Shown here: positions 1 through 9,212 of the stretch, one piece after another
How positions within the stretch are numbered: the stretch's first letter is position 1
Layout of the letters: every line of letters starts with the position of its first letter
Origin: Cohnella sp. OV330
GTDB taxonomy: Bacteria > Bacillota > Bacilli > Paenibacillales > Paenibacillaceae
Direction: 5' to 3'
NCBI RefSeq assembly: GCF_900112065.1
Contig: NZ_FOKE01000003.1
Coordinates: 1 to 64,000 of the forward strand
Length of the DNA: 64,000 nucleotides
The notes under the pieces: model-generated
Databases searched by the model: none
The model's input: only the letters and a program-made list of their open reading frames with translations
Told to the model about the DNA's origin: nothing
Translations under genes and position numbers: made by a program

Positions 1-281
<281 letters not shown>

Positions 282-389
282 ACGGTTTGCATGCATGCAG
301 ACCAACGGTTAAGCTACACAGGCAAGAGAATTTCTAGCGCAAATTCGTTTCGCATCCGGTTTTCAGGGCGCAAGCTCTGTAAAACATAA

Positions 390-465
390 GCTCTCATAGC
401 TCAGTAGGTAGAGTGCATCCATGGTAAGGATGAGGTCACCGGTTCGATCCCGGTTGAGAGCTCCA
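390..465 (+). tRNA. tRNA-Thr (GGT)
   Basis: A 76-nt cloverleaf with encoded CCA. The anticodon stem CATCC/GGATG closes the loop ATGGTAA, giving anticodon GGT. The acceptor arms GCTCTCA and TGAGAGC pair. It lies 108 nt after the 23S end, in the spot where a 5S gene is normally found. Confidence 0.97.
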
Positions 466-472
466 GCTTTAT

Positions 473-547
473 GGCCCGTTGGTCAAGCGGTTAAGACACC
501 TCCCTTTCACGGAGGTAACGGGGGTTCGATTCCCCCACGGGTCACCA
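473..547 (+). tRNA. tRNA-Glu (TTC)
   Basis: A 75-nt cloverleaf with CCA. The anticodon stem CCTCC/GGAGG encloses CTTTCAC, so the anticodon is TTC. It is only 7 nt from the preceding tRNA-Thr, consistent with a processed polycistronic rRNA-tRNA transcript. Confidence 0.97.
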
Positions 548-554
548 TACATAC

Positions 555-630
555 GGAGGCTTAGCTCAGCCGGGAGAGCATCTGCCTTACAAGCAGAGGG
601 TCGGGGGTTCGATCCCCTCAGCCTCCACCA
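555..630 (+). tRNA. tRNA-Val (TAC)
   Basis: A 76-nt cloverleaf with CCA. The anticodon stem TCTGC/GCAGA holds the loop CTTACAA (anticodon TAC). The acceptor GGAGGCT pairs with AGCCTCC. Confidence 0.97.
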
Positions 631-647
631 TCCATTATCTTATCCGT

Positions 648-722
648 TGGGGATTAGCCAAGCGGTAAGGCAACGGACTTTGACTCCGTCACTCCTAGGT
701 TCGAATCCTAGATCCCCAGCCA
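648..722 (+). tRNA. tRNA-Gln (TTG)
   Basis: A 75-nt cloverleaf with CCA. The anticodon stem ACGGA/TCCGT encloses CTTTGAC, anticodon TTG. The acceptor is TGGGGAT/ATCCCCA. Confidence 0.97.
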
Positions 723-759
723 TTTGGTTTTATTACAGCCGGCTAGACACTGGCCATCT

Positions 760-842
760 GCGCGTATGGCGGAATTGGCAGACGCACCAGACTTAGGATC
801 TGGCGGGCAACCGTGGGGGTTCAAGTCCCTCTACGCGCACCA
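760..842 (+). tRNA. tRNA-Leu (TAG)
   Basis: An 83-nt class II tRNA with a long variable arm (GGCGGGCAACCGT region) and encoded CCA. The anticodon stem CCAGA/TCTGG encloses CTTAGGA, anticodon TAG. It is the last gene of this rRNA-tRNA unit. Confidence 0.96.
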
Positions 843-863
843 ACTTTATACTTTAATGATCGA

Positions 864-894
864 AAACCTTTGACGTTCATTCAAAGGTTTTTTT
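864..894 (+). terminator. Intrinsic terminator of the rRNA-tRNA unit
   Basis: Perfect stem AAACCTTTGA / TCAAAGGTTT with a 7-nt loop, followed directly by a T run. It lies 22 nt after tRNA-Leu and closes the unit. Confidence 0.9.
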
Positions 895-953
895 GCATTT
901 AGCAGAGTTTATCGTTGCTCGCATTAAAGGTAAACCGACTTTATGATTAATGA

Positions 954-988
954 TGAAAACCGCCGCAAGACTAAGTCTCAGCGGCGAT
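954..988 (-). terminator. Intrinsic terminator for the CBM9-like gene
   Basis: Read on the minus strand, the stem CGCCGC/GCGGCG is followed by GGTTTTCATC. The spacing just after the minus-strand stop near 1008 fits a terminator of that gene. The U tract is short. Confidence 0.65.
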
Positions 989-1007
989 TGGTCATAAAGC
1001 CGTAGGA

Positions 1008-1655
1008 TTATCGCTCGAAAATCAAACTTCCGAAATATTGGCTGCGATGAAAGTCAGGCTTAACTTCCGGTATGTCGGACCATGAGGCATAATGCGGTCT
1101 GGGCGTAAGATCTCCGCATTTGTAGAAATTGCCCTTCATCGCCATCCGATCTGACGGGGTGAAGCTGGGGAACCAATCCGCAAGAACCGCAAATGGAATA
1201 CGGAAGGATAACTGCCAGTAAACATGACCATGCTCGTCAAGAAGTCCGCGCTCTGCCTGAATGCCATAATGCGAAGGCTGATGACCAGGCGTTTGATCTC
1301 TGTTTTCTCTGTTGACGCCGAGGCCAAGCAGCAACGATCCATTCGAGTTGAATTCGAAGTTCAAATAACGCGGATCCTGGTCCGGCGCAGGCTGAAGGAA
1401 AAATTCGACGCAGCTATCCTGGTATACGGTGGGGTTAAATCCATCGTTATGTATGGCTACGGGATCGGATTCATACGTGCGGAAACGCGCGTATAGGGCC
1501 TCGTCCGTATAGTAAAGGCGTACCTGGACCTCCGGTCTGTAAGGCTCTTCGGCCGTTTCCCATAAAAAATGAGCGATATGCAACGGGGGAATCGCATCCC
1601 ATTGCGCGTCGCCAAGCTCTTCGGCATGATATTGAACCCGATGACTCTCTGCCAT
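1008..1655 (-). CDS. Carbohydrate-binding family 9-like protein
   Basis: The 215-residue product resembles stand-alone CBM9/DOMON-like beta-sandwich proteins. Around residues 40-150 it has the pattern LYYTDEALYARFRTYE ... DSCVEFFLQP ... YLNFEFNSNGSLLLG, typical of this fold, in which aromatic and acidic residues line a sugar site. There is no signal peptide and no catalytic domain, so a cytosolic sugar-binding or accessory role is possible; the ligand is unknown. The ATG at 1655 is chosen because GAGG lies 8 nt upstream; a TTG two codons earlier overlaps that site. The gene is monocistronic and divergent from the ABC exporter pair. The family assignment is from pattern memory. Confidence 0.75.
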   Translation of the reverse strand: MAESHRVQYHAEELGDAQWDAIPPLHIAHFLWETAEEPYRPEVQVRLYYTDEALYARFRTYESDPVAIHNDGFNPTVYQDSCVEFFLQPAPDQDPRYLNFEFNSNGSLLLGLGVNRENRDQTPGHQPSHYGIQAERGLLDEHGHVYWQLSFRIPFAVLADWFPSFTPSDRMAMKGNFYKCGDLTPRPHYASWSDIPEVKPDFHRSQYFGSLIFER

Positions 1656-1829
1656 TTTCAACGCCTCGCTTCCAAAAAATTGGCTCTATGCTCCATAGTG
1701 TACTCCGACCTGAAGGCCCGCACAATGACAATTCAATGCCATCGGGGACATTCTAGGTCGCCCACGACGGTCCGCACCCTGTATAATAGACGGCATGCAG
1801 ATTTATGGATTCGAATTACGAGGTGAGAC

Positions 1830-3596
1830 ATGAACCGTTCTAACGATACGCCAAAGCAAGAGCGTCATTACGGAGATATGATCAAACGCTATTTGCTGCC
1901 TGAATGGCGAGCTCTCGTCTGGTTGGGCGTACTGCTGCTGTCTTCGATCGCGCTGCAGCTCGTCAATCCGCAAATCATCCGATACTTTATCGACACGGCG
2001 CAAGGACAAGGCAGTTTGACGCCGCTCTACTATGCAGGCGCATTGTTCATCGGGTTTTCCTTGCTTCAGCAAGGCGTGTCCGTCGTGGCGTCTTACTTCA
2101 GCGAAAATCTCGGCTGGAAGACGACCAACAAGCTGCGCGTCGACCTGGCGGCGCATTGCTTGTCGCTCGACATGTCTTTTCACAAGAAGCATACCTCGGG
2201 CTCGCTCATCGAACGGGTGGATGGCGACGTCAACGCGCTCGCTCAGTTTTTCTCCAGCTTTATGATCAATCTCGCGGGCAACGGACTGTTGACGCTCGGC
2301 ATCCTCGTCCTGCTGTTCCGGGAAAACCTCTGGATCGGCATCGTGATGGCTGTTTTCGTCTTCGGCAGCATCTGGGCGATCCAGCGCATCCGGGCGTTCG
2401 CCGTCCCTGTCTGGACGCGGTGGCGGCAAGCCAACGCCGAATATTACGGCTTCATCGGCGAACAGCTTGAGGGGACCGAAGACACGCGAGCCAACGGAGC
2501 CGTCGGCTTCGCGATGAACCGCTTCTACGACATGACCCGCAGGATGCTTCCGATGCGCGTGCGGGCGTTTCTGGGCTACTTCCTCATGTGGAGCACGACG
2601 ATCCTGGTGTTCGCGCTAGGCAACGCCGCGGCCTTCGTCGTTTGCGCGATTCTCTGGAAGCGAGGCGAACTCACGATAGGCTCGGCGTATCTCGTATTCT
2701 ACTATACGGAGCTGCTCGCGAAGCCAATCGAGAAGATTCGGACCCAACTCGAGGATCTGCAGAAGGCCGACGCCAGCCTAGTCCGGATCGGCGAACTGCT
2801 CGCGACGCGCTCGGCCGTTCAGGACGGACCGGGAGCGTCGCTCCCGAGCGGTCCTGCCTCGGTCGAACTGCGCGGCGTTACGTTCGCCTATGAAGAAGAA
2901 GGAGAACCTACTTTGCATGACGTGAATCTGAGGCTCGAGAGCGGCCGCACGCTTGGCTTGCTGGGCCGAACGGGCAGCGGCAAGACGACGATCGCGCGCC
3001 TACTGCTCCGTTTCTACGATCCGCAGCAGGGCGCCGTCGTGCTCTCCGGTACGGACTTGCGCGAGTTCAAGCTTGGCGAACTGCGCGGCTACGTCGCGAT
3101 GGTGACGCAAAACATCGAGATTTTGGCGGGCACGATCAGAGACAATCTCACGTTGTTGGACGCGCGTATTCCCGATAGCCGCATTATGGCTGTGCTGTCC
3201 GAGCTCGGACTGGACGGATGGTTCGCGGGCATGCCGGACGGGCTGGATACTTATTTGTCTTCGGGCGGGGCGGGCTTGTCTGCAGGCGAAGGACAGCTGC
3301 TTGCTTTTGCGCGCGTATTCCTTACCGATCCAAAACTAGTCATATTGGACGAAGCTTCGTCGCGGCTGGACCCGCTGACGGAGAGCCGAATCGAAGCGGC
3401 AGTAGACCGGCTGCTGCAGGATCGAACCTGCATTATCATCGCGCATCGGCTAGCGACGATTCAGCGGGCCGACGATATCGCGATCCTTGAGCAGGGGCGG
3501 GTCGTCGAGTACGGCAGGCGCGCTTCGCTCGCCGCAGACTCCGACTCCCGCTTCAGCCTGATGCTGGCCGTCGGCATGGAGGAGGTGCTCGTATGA
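1830..3596 (+). CDS. ABC exporter half-transporter, catalytic-site subunit
   Basis: A 588-residue type IV (MsbA/BmrCD-like) exporter half, with six predicted membrane helices in residues 20-320 and a nucleotide-binding domain from about 345. Walker A is GRTGSGKT at 379-386 and Walker B ends in D507-E508, so the catalytic glutamate is present. A His is in the switch position (IIIAHR). The signature is degenerate, LSAGEGQ at 483-489 rather than LSGGQ. The start ATG follows GAGGTGAG at good spacing. The stop overlaps the next ATG (ATGA), so the two halves are translationally coupled and almost certainly form a heterodimer. The substrate is unknown; drugs, lipids or peptides are usual for the family. 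Confidence 0.9.
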   Translation: MNRSNDTPKQERHYGDMIKRYLLPEWRALVWLGVLLLSSIALQLVNPQIIRYFIDTAQGQGSLTPLYYAGALFIGFSLLQQGVSVVASYFSENLGWKTTNKLRVDLAAHCLSLDMSFHKKHTSGSLIERVDGDVNALAQFFSSFMINLAGNGLLTLGILVLLFRENLWIGIVMAVFVFGSIWAIQRIRAFAVPVWTRWRQANAEYYGFIGEQLEGTEDTRANGAVGFAMNRFYDMTRRMLPMRVRAFLGYFLMWSTTILVFALGNAAAFVVCAILWKRGELTIGSAYLVFYYTELLAKPIEKIRTQLEDLQKADASLVRIGELLATRSAVQDGPGASLPSGPASVELRGVTFAYEEEGEPTLHDVNLRLESGRTLGLLGRTGSGKTTIARLLLRFYDPQQGAVVLSGTDLREFKLGELRGYVAMVTQNIEILAGTIRDNLTLLDARIPDSRIMAVLSELGLDGWFAGMPDGLDTYLSSGGAGLSAGEGQLLAFARVFLTDPKLVILDEASSRLDPLTESRIEAAVDRLLQDRTCIIIAHRLATIQRADDIAILEQGRVVEYGRRASLAADSDSRFSLMLAVGMEEVLV

Positions 3597-5428
3597 AAAC
3601 AAGCGGATTTTTCTGGCGGATGCTCGGATACCGGCCCGGCTTGTACCTGCTTAATCTGCTGGCATGGACGCTCATCCACATGGCGCCGCTGCTGCCGGGT
3701 CTGCTGACCAAAGCCTTTTTCGATCATCTGGAAGGCACGCATCCGTTTCCCTTCGGCGCCGGCGCGATCGCCGCGCTTCTCGTGGCCGCGGCATTGGCGC
3801 GCATCGCGCTGATTTACTGCGGGTTTTTGACGGACGTCGCGTTCCGGTACCGGATCTCCAGCCTGCTTAGGCGCAACTTGTTGGCTCACGTCCTGCGTGC
3901 GCCCGGCGCCCGCGCGCTCCCCGGCTCTCCCGGCGAAGCGATCAGCAACTTCAGGGACGACGTCGAACAGGCCGAAGAAGCGACGAGCTGGTCGGTGGAT
4001 ACGCTCGGTCTCGTCGGCTTCGTGGTCGCGGCCAGCTGGATTCTGCTCTCGATCGACGCGCAATTGACCGCGCTCGTGTTCGTGCCCCTCATTCTCGTCG
4101 TCACCGCCGCCCAGATCGCCACGACGCGCATCCGCAAGTACCGTGCGGCAAGCCGGGAGTCGACCGCCCAGGTGACGGGAGCGATCAGCGAGATGTTCGG
4201 CAGCGTGCTGGCCATACAGGTCGCAGGCGCGGAGAAACGGGTTGTCGACCGATTCGCGAAGCTGGGCGAGAGCAGGCGGCAGTCGATGATCAAAGACAAG
4301 CTGCTGACCGAGACGCTGTCGTCGGTGTTCAACAACTCCGTGAACCTTGGCACAGGCATCATCCTCTTGCTGGCGGGTATCAAGATGAGGGGCGGCGAAT
4401 TCACGATCGGCGACTTTTCGCTGTTCGTCTACTATTTGACCTTCGTGACGCAGCTCATCTCCAATGTCGGCAACTTCATGACCTACTACAAGCAGATGGA
4501 CGTCAGCTTCGGGCGGCTCAAGGAGATGCTGCGCGGCGCGTCGCCGGCGCTGCTCGTGCGGAAGGCATATATCGGTCTCGGTAAAAAGGAAGGACGTGGA
4601 AGCGCGCAACATGAGCAGGATAGGAAAGGTGGCGTAGCGCAGCATGAGGAGGAAGAGGCGCTCGCGCCGGTCGTTCGGGCGGAGCCGCTGCGCGAGCTTG
4701 CCGCTGCCGGCTTGACCTACCGGTATCCAGAGACGGGAAGAGGCATCGAGGACATCGATCTGACGCTGCCCCGCGGCTCGTTTACGGTAATCACCGGCAT
4801 GGTCGGCTCGGGCAAGACGACGCTCCTGCGTACCTTGCTGGGGCTGCTGCCTGCAGAGCGCGGCGCGATCCGATGGAACGGCGAGCCCGTCGCGCAGCCC
4901 GCCGACTTCTTCGTGCCCCCGCAGAGCGCGTATACGGCCCAGATCCCCAGGTTGTACAGCGCCTCCTTGCGGGACAACATCCTGCTCGGCGCGTCCTCCA
5001 CGCCGGAGGAGCTCGCCGACGCGTTGCACGCCGCCGTACTGGAGGAGGACATCGCGGGGCTGAGGGACGGCTTGGATACGATGGTGGGACCGAGGGGCGT
5101 GAAGCTGTCCGGCGGGCAGGCACAGCGTACGGCGGCGGCGCGCATGCTCGCGCGGGACGCGCAGCTGTACGTCTTCGACGACTTGTCCTCCGCGCTCGAC
5201 GTGGACACCGAGAGGCGGCTATGGGAGCGCCTGTTCAAGGCAAAGGGCAGCGCGACCTGCCTCGTCGTCTCCCATCGCAAAGCGGCGTTGGCGCGAGCCG
5301 ACCGAATCGTGCTGCTAAGCGACGGGCGAATCGAGGCGCAGGGCACGGCGACGGAACTGCTCGCGTCGAGCGAGAGCTTCCGCAAGCTTTGGCAAGGAGA
5401 GAGCGCGGAGGAAATCGGGGAAAAGTAG
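3593..5428 (+). CDS. ABC exporter half-transporter, degenerate-site subunit
   Basis: The 611-residue partner of the preceding gene. It has a membrane domain in about 1-315 and a nucleotide-binding domain from about 365. Walker A is GMVGSGKT at 402-409, and the signature LSGGQ at 505-509 is canonical. Walker B reads [11 protein letters not shown], so D530 stands where the catalytic glutamate should be. A charged, His/Glu-rich linker at about 323-363 separates the membrane and ATPase domains and is not usual for the family. With the partner's LSAGE, this gives one working and one degenerate ATP site, as in BmrC/BmrD or TM287/288. It overlaps the upstream gene by 4 nt. Confidence 0.9.
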   Translation: MKTSGFFWRMLGYRPGLYLLNLLAWTLIHMAPLLPGLLTKAFFDHLEGTHPFPFGAGAIAALLVAAALARIALIYCGFLTDVAFRYRISSLLRRNLLAHVLRAPGARALPGSPGEAISNFRDDVEQAEEATSWSVDTLGLVGFVVAASWILLSIDAQLTALVFVPLILVVTAAQIATTRIRKYRAASRESTAQVTGAISEMFGSVLAIQVAGAEKRVVDRFAKLGESRRQSMIKDKLLTETLSSVFNNSVNLGTGIILLLAGIKMRGGEFTIGDFSLFVYYLTFVTQLISNVGNFMTYYKQMDVSFGRLKEMLRGASPALLVRKAYIGLGKKEGRGSAQHEQDRKGGVAQHEEEEALAPVVRAEPLRELAAAGLTYRYPETGRGIEDIDLTLPRGSFTVITGMVGSGKTTLLRTLLGLLPAERGAIRWNGEPVAQPADFFVPPQSAYTAQIPRLYSASLRDNILLGASSTPEELADALHAAVLEEDIAGLRDGLDTMVGPRGVKLSGGQAQRTAAARMLARDAQLYVFDDLSSALDVDTERRLWERLFKAKGSATCLVVSHRKAALARADRIVLLSDGRIEAQGTATELLASSESFRKLWQGESAEEIGEK

Positions 5429-5452
5429 AATAAAGCGAGGAGGCAGCAAGGC

Positions 5453-6208
5453 ATGGAGAACAAAGAGCGTTTTACCGATCGCGTGGAAACGTACGTGAAG
5501 TACAGGCCGAGTTATCCGGCGGCCGCCATCGATTATTTATACGGGGAGGCCGGTCTCCGTCGCGATTCCCAAGTAACCGATATCGGCGCGGGTACCGGGA
5601 TCTTCTCCCGGCTGCTGCTGGAGCGGGGGACGCCGGTCACGGCCGTCGAGCCCAACCGGGCGATGCGCGAGGAAGCGGAGCGGTCGCTGGAGGGATATCC
5701 GGGCTTCAAAGCAGTGAACGGCGCGGCCGAGCAAACGGGGCTGCCGGATGCTTCGGCGGACTTTATCGTTTCCGCTCAAGCGTTCCACTGGTTCGACCAG
5801 GCGGCGGCGAAGCGGGAGTTCCACCGGCTGCTGCGGCCAGCCGGGAAGGCGGCGCTCATCTGGAATACGCGGCTTACGAGCGGTACGCCGTTCTTGGAAG
5901 CTTACGAGGCGCTGCTGCTTCGTCTAGGCACCGATTATGCCACGGTGAATCATCGCAATATTACGCCGGAGCAGCTCGCGGCCTTTTTCGAGCCGGGCAC
6001 GAAGGGAGAGGCTCGGTTTCCCAACCGCCAGCTGTTCGACTTCGACGGCCTGAGCGGGCGGCTGCGCTCTTCCTCGTATACCCCCGTACCGGGTCACCCG
6101 AACTATGAGCCGATGATGCGCGACCTGCGCGACATCTTCGATCTTTATCAGCAGGATGGATACGTATCCTTTGATTATGAGACGGAGATTTACTGGGGCG
6201 AGGTATAG
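5453..6208 (+). CDS. Class I SAM-dependent methyltransferase
   Basis: 251 residues. SAM-binding motif I is VTDIGAGTG at 41-49, followed by the acidic motif II region (VTAVEPN), and ADFIVSAQAFHWFD marks the UbiE/Methyltransf_11 group. Related Bacillus proteins are small-molecule methyltransferases without firm substrates. A good GAGGAGGCAGCA-type ribosome site precedes the ATG. The gene begins 24 nt after the exporter pair, so it is probably in the same transcript and could act on an exported compound; this link is inference. Confidence 0.85.
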   Translation: MENKERFTDRVETYVKYRPSYPAAAIDYLYGEAGLRRDSQVTDIGAGTGIFSRLLLERGTPVTAVEPNRAMREEAERSLEGYPGFKAVNGAAEQTGLPDASADFIVSAQAFHWFDQAAAKREFHRLLRPAGKAALIWNTRLTSGTPFLEAYEALLLRLGTDYATVNHRNITPEQLAAFFEPGTKGEARFPNRQLFDFDGLSGRLRSSSYTPVPGHPNYEPMMRDLRDIFDLYQQDGYVSFDYETEIYWGEV

Positions 6209-6232
6209 GGACGTAAAATTTAATATAAATCA

Positions 6233-6261
6233 TTGAAAACCGATCGACATTATTATAATAT
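6233..6261 (+). promoter_or_regulatory. Candidate sigma-A promoter for the monooxygenase operon
   Basis: TTGAAA at 6233-6238 and TAATAT at 6256-6261 are 17 nt apart; an overlapping TATAAT lies at 6254. It would start a leader of about 380 nt before the lipoprotein gene at 6650. Assigned by consensus match only. Confidence 0.5.
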
Positions 6262-6274
6262 TATTCCAAGTACA

Positions 6275-6406
6275 GAAGGACGGCATGGCAGCGGAATTCA
6301 TTTTCTCCAGCCGTGCCCGTCGACGCCGTCTTTGCGGCTGTCTCCCTCAGGTAATCGAGACCTTTGGCTAGTTCTGCGTTAGCGGGATTGCTGCGGTCTT
6401 TTTTTG
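6275..6406 (+). promoter_or_regulatory. Structured leader with terminator-like element upstream of the monooxygenase operon
   Basis: The region holds a long imperfect hairpin, GACGGCATGGC pairing with GCCGTGCCCGTC (about 6281-6323). A second potential stem GAGACC/GGTCTT (6357-6362 / 6395-6400) runs straight into a T tract (TTTTTTT to 6405). This looks like an attenuator or a terminator ahead of the operon. I searched by eye for S-box, T-box, FMN and TPP consensus blocks and found none. The rest of 6209-6649 shows no gene. Confidence 0.4.
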
Positions 6407-6649
6407 TTATCCGTCATCATCGGTGGACACCTTGCAATTATAATCCCTATTATTCGCATTTAATAAAAGGGTATTGTGAACGAGACCCGGCATGTCGATG
6501 AGGAACAGACTGCGTCATCCCGGCTAAGCGATCAAGCAGAACCAGCCGGTCTGCGCATAGGAGGCGTAGGAGACCAGAATCGGGGATCGGTCATCCGGAG
6601 AGCAAGCACTAAGAGACAGATCAAAAAACAAATGGAGCGTGGGAATCCC

Positions 6650-7780
6650 ATGAGCAAAAAGTCGTTGAGCTTATTCGTACTTATTCTCGTATTCGCCGTC
6701 ATCGCGTCCGCTTGCGGAAAAAACGGCAACAACAACGCCGGAGCCTCGGCTTCCTCGGCGGCGCCTTCGTCCCAAGCGGCATCTCCAAGCGCATCGCCCG
6801 AACCGTCGCCGAGCGCATCCTCCGGAGCCTCGCCAAGCGCCTCCCCAGCCTCCGCATCGCCTGAAGGCGAGATCGCCAAAGCGGACGAGCTCAGCAAGGT
6901 GACGCAGGTGCTAGATTGGTTCGCGCAACCGACGCACGGCGGCTTCTATGCGGCGAAGCAAAAAGGGCTGTATCAGGAAGCGAACCTCGACGTATCGATC
7001 GAACCGGGCGGGCCGCAAGTGTCGGCCGTGCAGATCGTAGCATCCGGCAAGGCAGACTTCGGGCTGGCAGGCGCGGACACGCTGCTGCAGGCTCGCGAGC
7101 AGGGGATTCCGGTCGTGGCGCTCGGCGCCGTACTGCAGATCAGCCCCTCCGCGCTCTTTTATCACAAGGAAGATACGAGCATCAAGGACTTCGGCGACCT
7201 GAACGGTCACAAGGTATCCGCCGTTCTGGCCGCGACCTACTGGCAATACCTGAAGTCGACCTACAAGCTGGACAAGGTCCAGGAGCTCCAGTTCAACGGC
7301 CAATACGCGAACTTCATCAACGATAAGACGGCCGTCACGCAAGGCTATGTCACCAACACGCTGGCGGATCTGACGGCGCAGGGCGTCGAGACGAATTATT
7401 TGCTCGTGGCGGATTCGGGCTATCGGCCTTATTACACGGTCATCTTCGCGACCGAGAAGTACGTGCAGGAGCATCCGGACATCGTCCGGGCCTACGTCGG
7501 GGCGACCGCAAGGGGCTGGGCTTACTATAAGGACAACGCGCCCGAGATCAATGCGGAGCTGGTCAAGCTGAACCAAGGCGCGAAGGTGGAGAGCTTCAAT
7601 GCAGAGGCGGAGGCGCAGAAGCCTTATATATTCGGCCATGACGCCGAACAGAACGGCGTGCTGTACTTCACGAAGGAACGTTGGGAAGAGCTCTCCAAGC
7701 AGCTGCACGATATCGGCATTTTGAAGAAAAACGAGGACGTGGCGAAGGCGTTCACCATCGAATATCTGCCCAAGGCGTGA
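6650..7780 (+). CDS. ABC transporter substrate-binding lipoprotein (NMT1/THI5-like, SsuA/ThiY superfamily)
   Basis: 376 residues. A lipoprotein signal ends in VIASAC with acylated Cys22, followed by a Ser/Ala/Pro-rich linker to about residue 80. The binding domain opens with QVLDWFAQPTHGGFYAAKQK, close to the LDW-P-H-G-Y-AK pattern of ThiY/THI5-type proteins that bind pyrimidines. SsuA/TauA relatives bind sulfonates. It captures a small substrate outside the membrane for the ATPase at 9691 and the permease at 10561. The reading frame is open from 6476, but the signal peptide fixes the ATG at 6650 (GGAG about 12 nt upstream). It is the first gene of a ten-gene operon. Confidence 0.88.
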   Translation: MSKKSLSLFVLILVFAVIASACGKNGNNNAGASASSAAPSSQAASPSASPEPSPSASSGASPSASPASASPEGEIAKADELSKVTQVLDWFAQPTHGGFYAAKQKGLYQEANLDVSIEPGGPQVSAVQIVASGKADFGLAGADTLLQAREQGIPVVALGAVLQISPSALFYHKEDTSIKDFGDLNGHKVSAVLAATYWQYLKSTYKLDKVQELQFNGQYANFINDKTAVTQGYVTNTLADLTAQGVETNYLLVADSGYRPYYTVIFATEKYVQEHPDIVRAYVGATARGWAYYKDNAPEINAELVKLNQGAKVESFNAEAEAQKPYIFGHDAEQNGVLYFTKERWEELSKQLHDIGILKKNEDVAKAFTIEYLPKA

Positions 7781-7831
7781 TGTGGCGCGGAGCGTAAAGT
7801 CGCATTTACGAAGCGGGCGGGAGGGAACGGG

Positions 7832-9199
7832 ATGGCCGGAAAAAGAATCATTTTGAACGCGATCGAGAAGGCTTGTCCGACCGATACGCCGGGTCTGTGG
7901 GCTCACCCCGAGGATCAGGGAGCGCGTTATACGGATCTGGCCTACTGGACCGGGCTTGCGCGTCTGCTGGAGGACGGGGGCTTCGACGCCGTGTTTCTGC
8001 CGGACGTGCTGGGGCAATACGACGTCTATGGCAACAGTCGCGACACGGCGCTCAAGCAGGCGATCCAGTCGCCGATCAACGATCCGGCGTACCTGCTGCC
8101 CGCGATGGCGGCCGTAACGAAGCATCTGTCGTTTGCGGTGACCGCCTCGACGTCATACGAACATCCCTACGCGCTGGCACGCAAGATGACGACGCTCGAT
8201 CATCTGACCGACGGTCGCGTCGGCTGGAACATCGTCACTTCCTTTCTGACGAGCGCCGCGCGCAACTTCGGATTGGAGGGACAGCTTAGCGCGGAGGAGC
8301 GATACGCGCGCGGCGAGGAGTATCTGGAGGTCGTCTACAAGCTGTGGGAGCAAAGCTGGACGGAGGGGGCTGTCGTACGCGACCCCGCTAGAGGCGTGTA
8401 CGCCGATCCGGCAGGCGTACGCGATATCGGGCATATAGGCGAGCATTACCGCGTGCCAGGCATTCATCTGGGCGAGCCTTCTCCGCAGCGGACGCCGGTG
8501 CTGTTTCAGGCAGGCGCTTCATCCAGCGGGAGAGACTTTGCCGCGAGGCATGCGGAATGCGTCTTCCTGAACACGCCGACGCTCGAAGCGACTCGCGCGA
8601 TCGTGGACGACATTCGGCGACGGGCGGCGAGCTTTGGCCGGTGCAGCGAGGATATCCTGTTTTTCCCGAAGCTCACCGTCATCACGGCGCCTACCGACGC
8701 GGAAGCCGAGGCCAAGCATGCGGATTACTTGCGTTACTCGAGCACGGAGGGGCTGCTGGCGCTGCTCGGCGGCTGGTCCGGCATCGATTTTGCCGTCTAC
8801 GGTCCGGAGCGGTTGCTGCAGTTCGCGCAGCGGGGAGGCAACCGCTCGATCGTCGAGTACATCAACGAGCGTCCGGAGCACCGGTGGACGACCGAGGAGC
8901 TGGCGAATCTGTACGCGTTCGGCACGAGCTCCCTCCACGTGGGCTCTCCGGCAGTCATCGCCGACGCAATGGAGCGGTTCATGGCGGAGACCGGCGTTGA
9001 CGGATTCAATATTTCGTATCTGATCCGTCCGGGCTCGATCCGCGACTTCGTGGAGCTCGTCGTGCCGGAGCTTCGCAAGCGAGGTCTGGTCGGGGACTAT
9101 GCGCCGGGCACGTTCAGGCAGAAGCTTTTCGGCCGCGGGGACCGGCTCCCGGAAGCGCATCCCAGGAGAAACGCAAAGATACCTTCCGGAAGCCAATAA
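7832..9199 (+). CDS. NtaA/SnaA/DszA-family FMN-dependent monooxygenase, paralog 1
   Basis: 455 residues. The bacterial-luciferase-like TIM barrel is of the NtaA/SnaA/DszA/DmoA branch: STSYEHPYALARKMTTLDHL and DGRVGWNIVTSF mark the flavin site, followed by PQRTPVLFQAGAS. Family members use FMNH2 and O2 to cleave C-N, C-S or ring bonds, with reduced flavin from a separate NAD(P)H reductase. It shares FLNTPT and AFGTSSLHVGSP with paralog 3 rather than with 2 and 4. GGGAGGGAACGGG lies just before the ATG. The C-terminal tail (from about 440) is basic and unlike the others. Confidence 0.9.
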   Translation: MAGKRIILNAIEKACPTDTPGLWAHPEDQGARYTDLAYWTGLARLLEDGGFDAVFLPDVLGQYDVYGNSRDTALKQAIQSPINDPAYLLPAMAAVTKHLSFAVTASTSYEHPYALARKMTTLDHLTDGRVGWNIVTSFLTSAARNFGLEGQLSAEERYARGEEYLEVVYKLWEQSWTEGAVVRDPARGVYADPAGVRDIGHIGEHYRVPGIHLGEPSPQRTPVLFQAGASSSGRDFAARHAECVFLNTPTLEATRAIVDDIRRRAASFGRCSEDILFFPKLTVITAPTDAEAEAKHADYLRYSSTEGLLALLGGWSGIDFAVYGPERLLQFAQRGGNRSIVEYINERPEHRWTTEELANLYAFGTSSLHVGSPAVIADAMERFMAETGVDGFNISYLIRPGSIRDFVELVVPELRKRGLVGDYAPGTFRQKLFGRGDRLPEAHPRRNAKIPSGSQ

Positions 9200-9212
9200 G
9201 GGGGACACCTGA

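Noticed and set aside
282..389. A 5S rRNA gene between 23S and tRNA-Thr
   Set aside because: The gap is only 108 nt and carries none of the conserved 5S segments.
479..796. A 105-codon plus-strand frame
   Set aside because: It runs through four tRNA genes with clear cloverleafs.
1781..1790. TATAAT as promoter of the exporter operon
   Set aside because: No acceptable -35 lies 16-18 nt upstream and there is no extended -10, so the evidence is too thin to list.
3461..5029. A 522-codon minus-strand frame under the exporter gene
   Set aside because: Antisense to a clear ABC exporter with intact Walker motifs; no start signals.
6209..6649. A SAM-I (S-box) or T-box riboswitch ahead of a sulfonate-type importer
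   Set aside because: The conserved S-box core and the T-box GGGTGGNACCGCG antiterminator block are absent; kept only as an unassigned leader.
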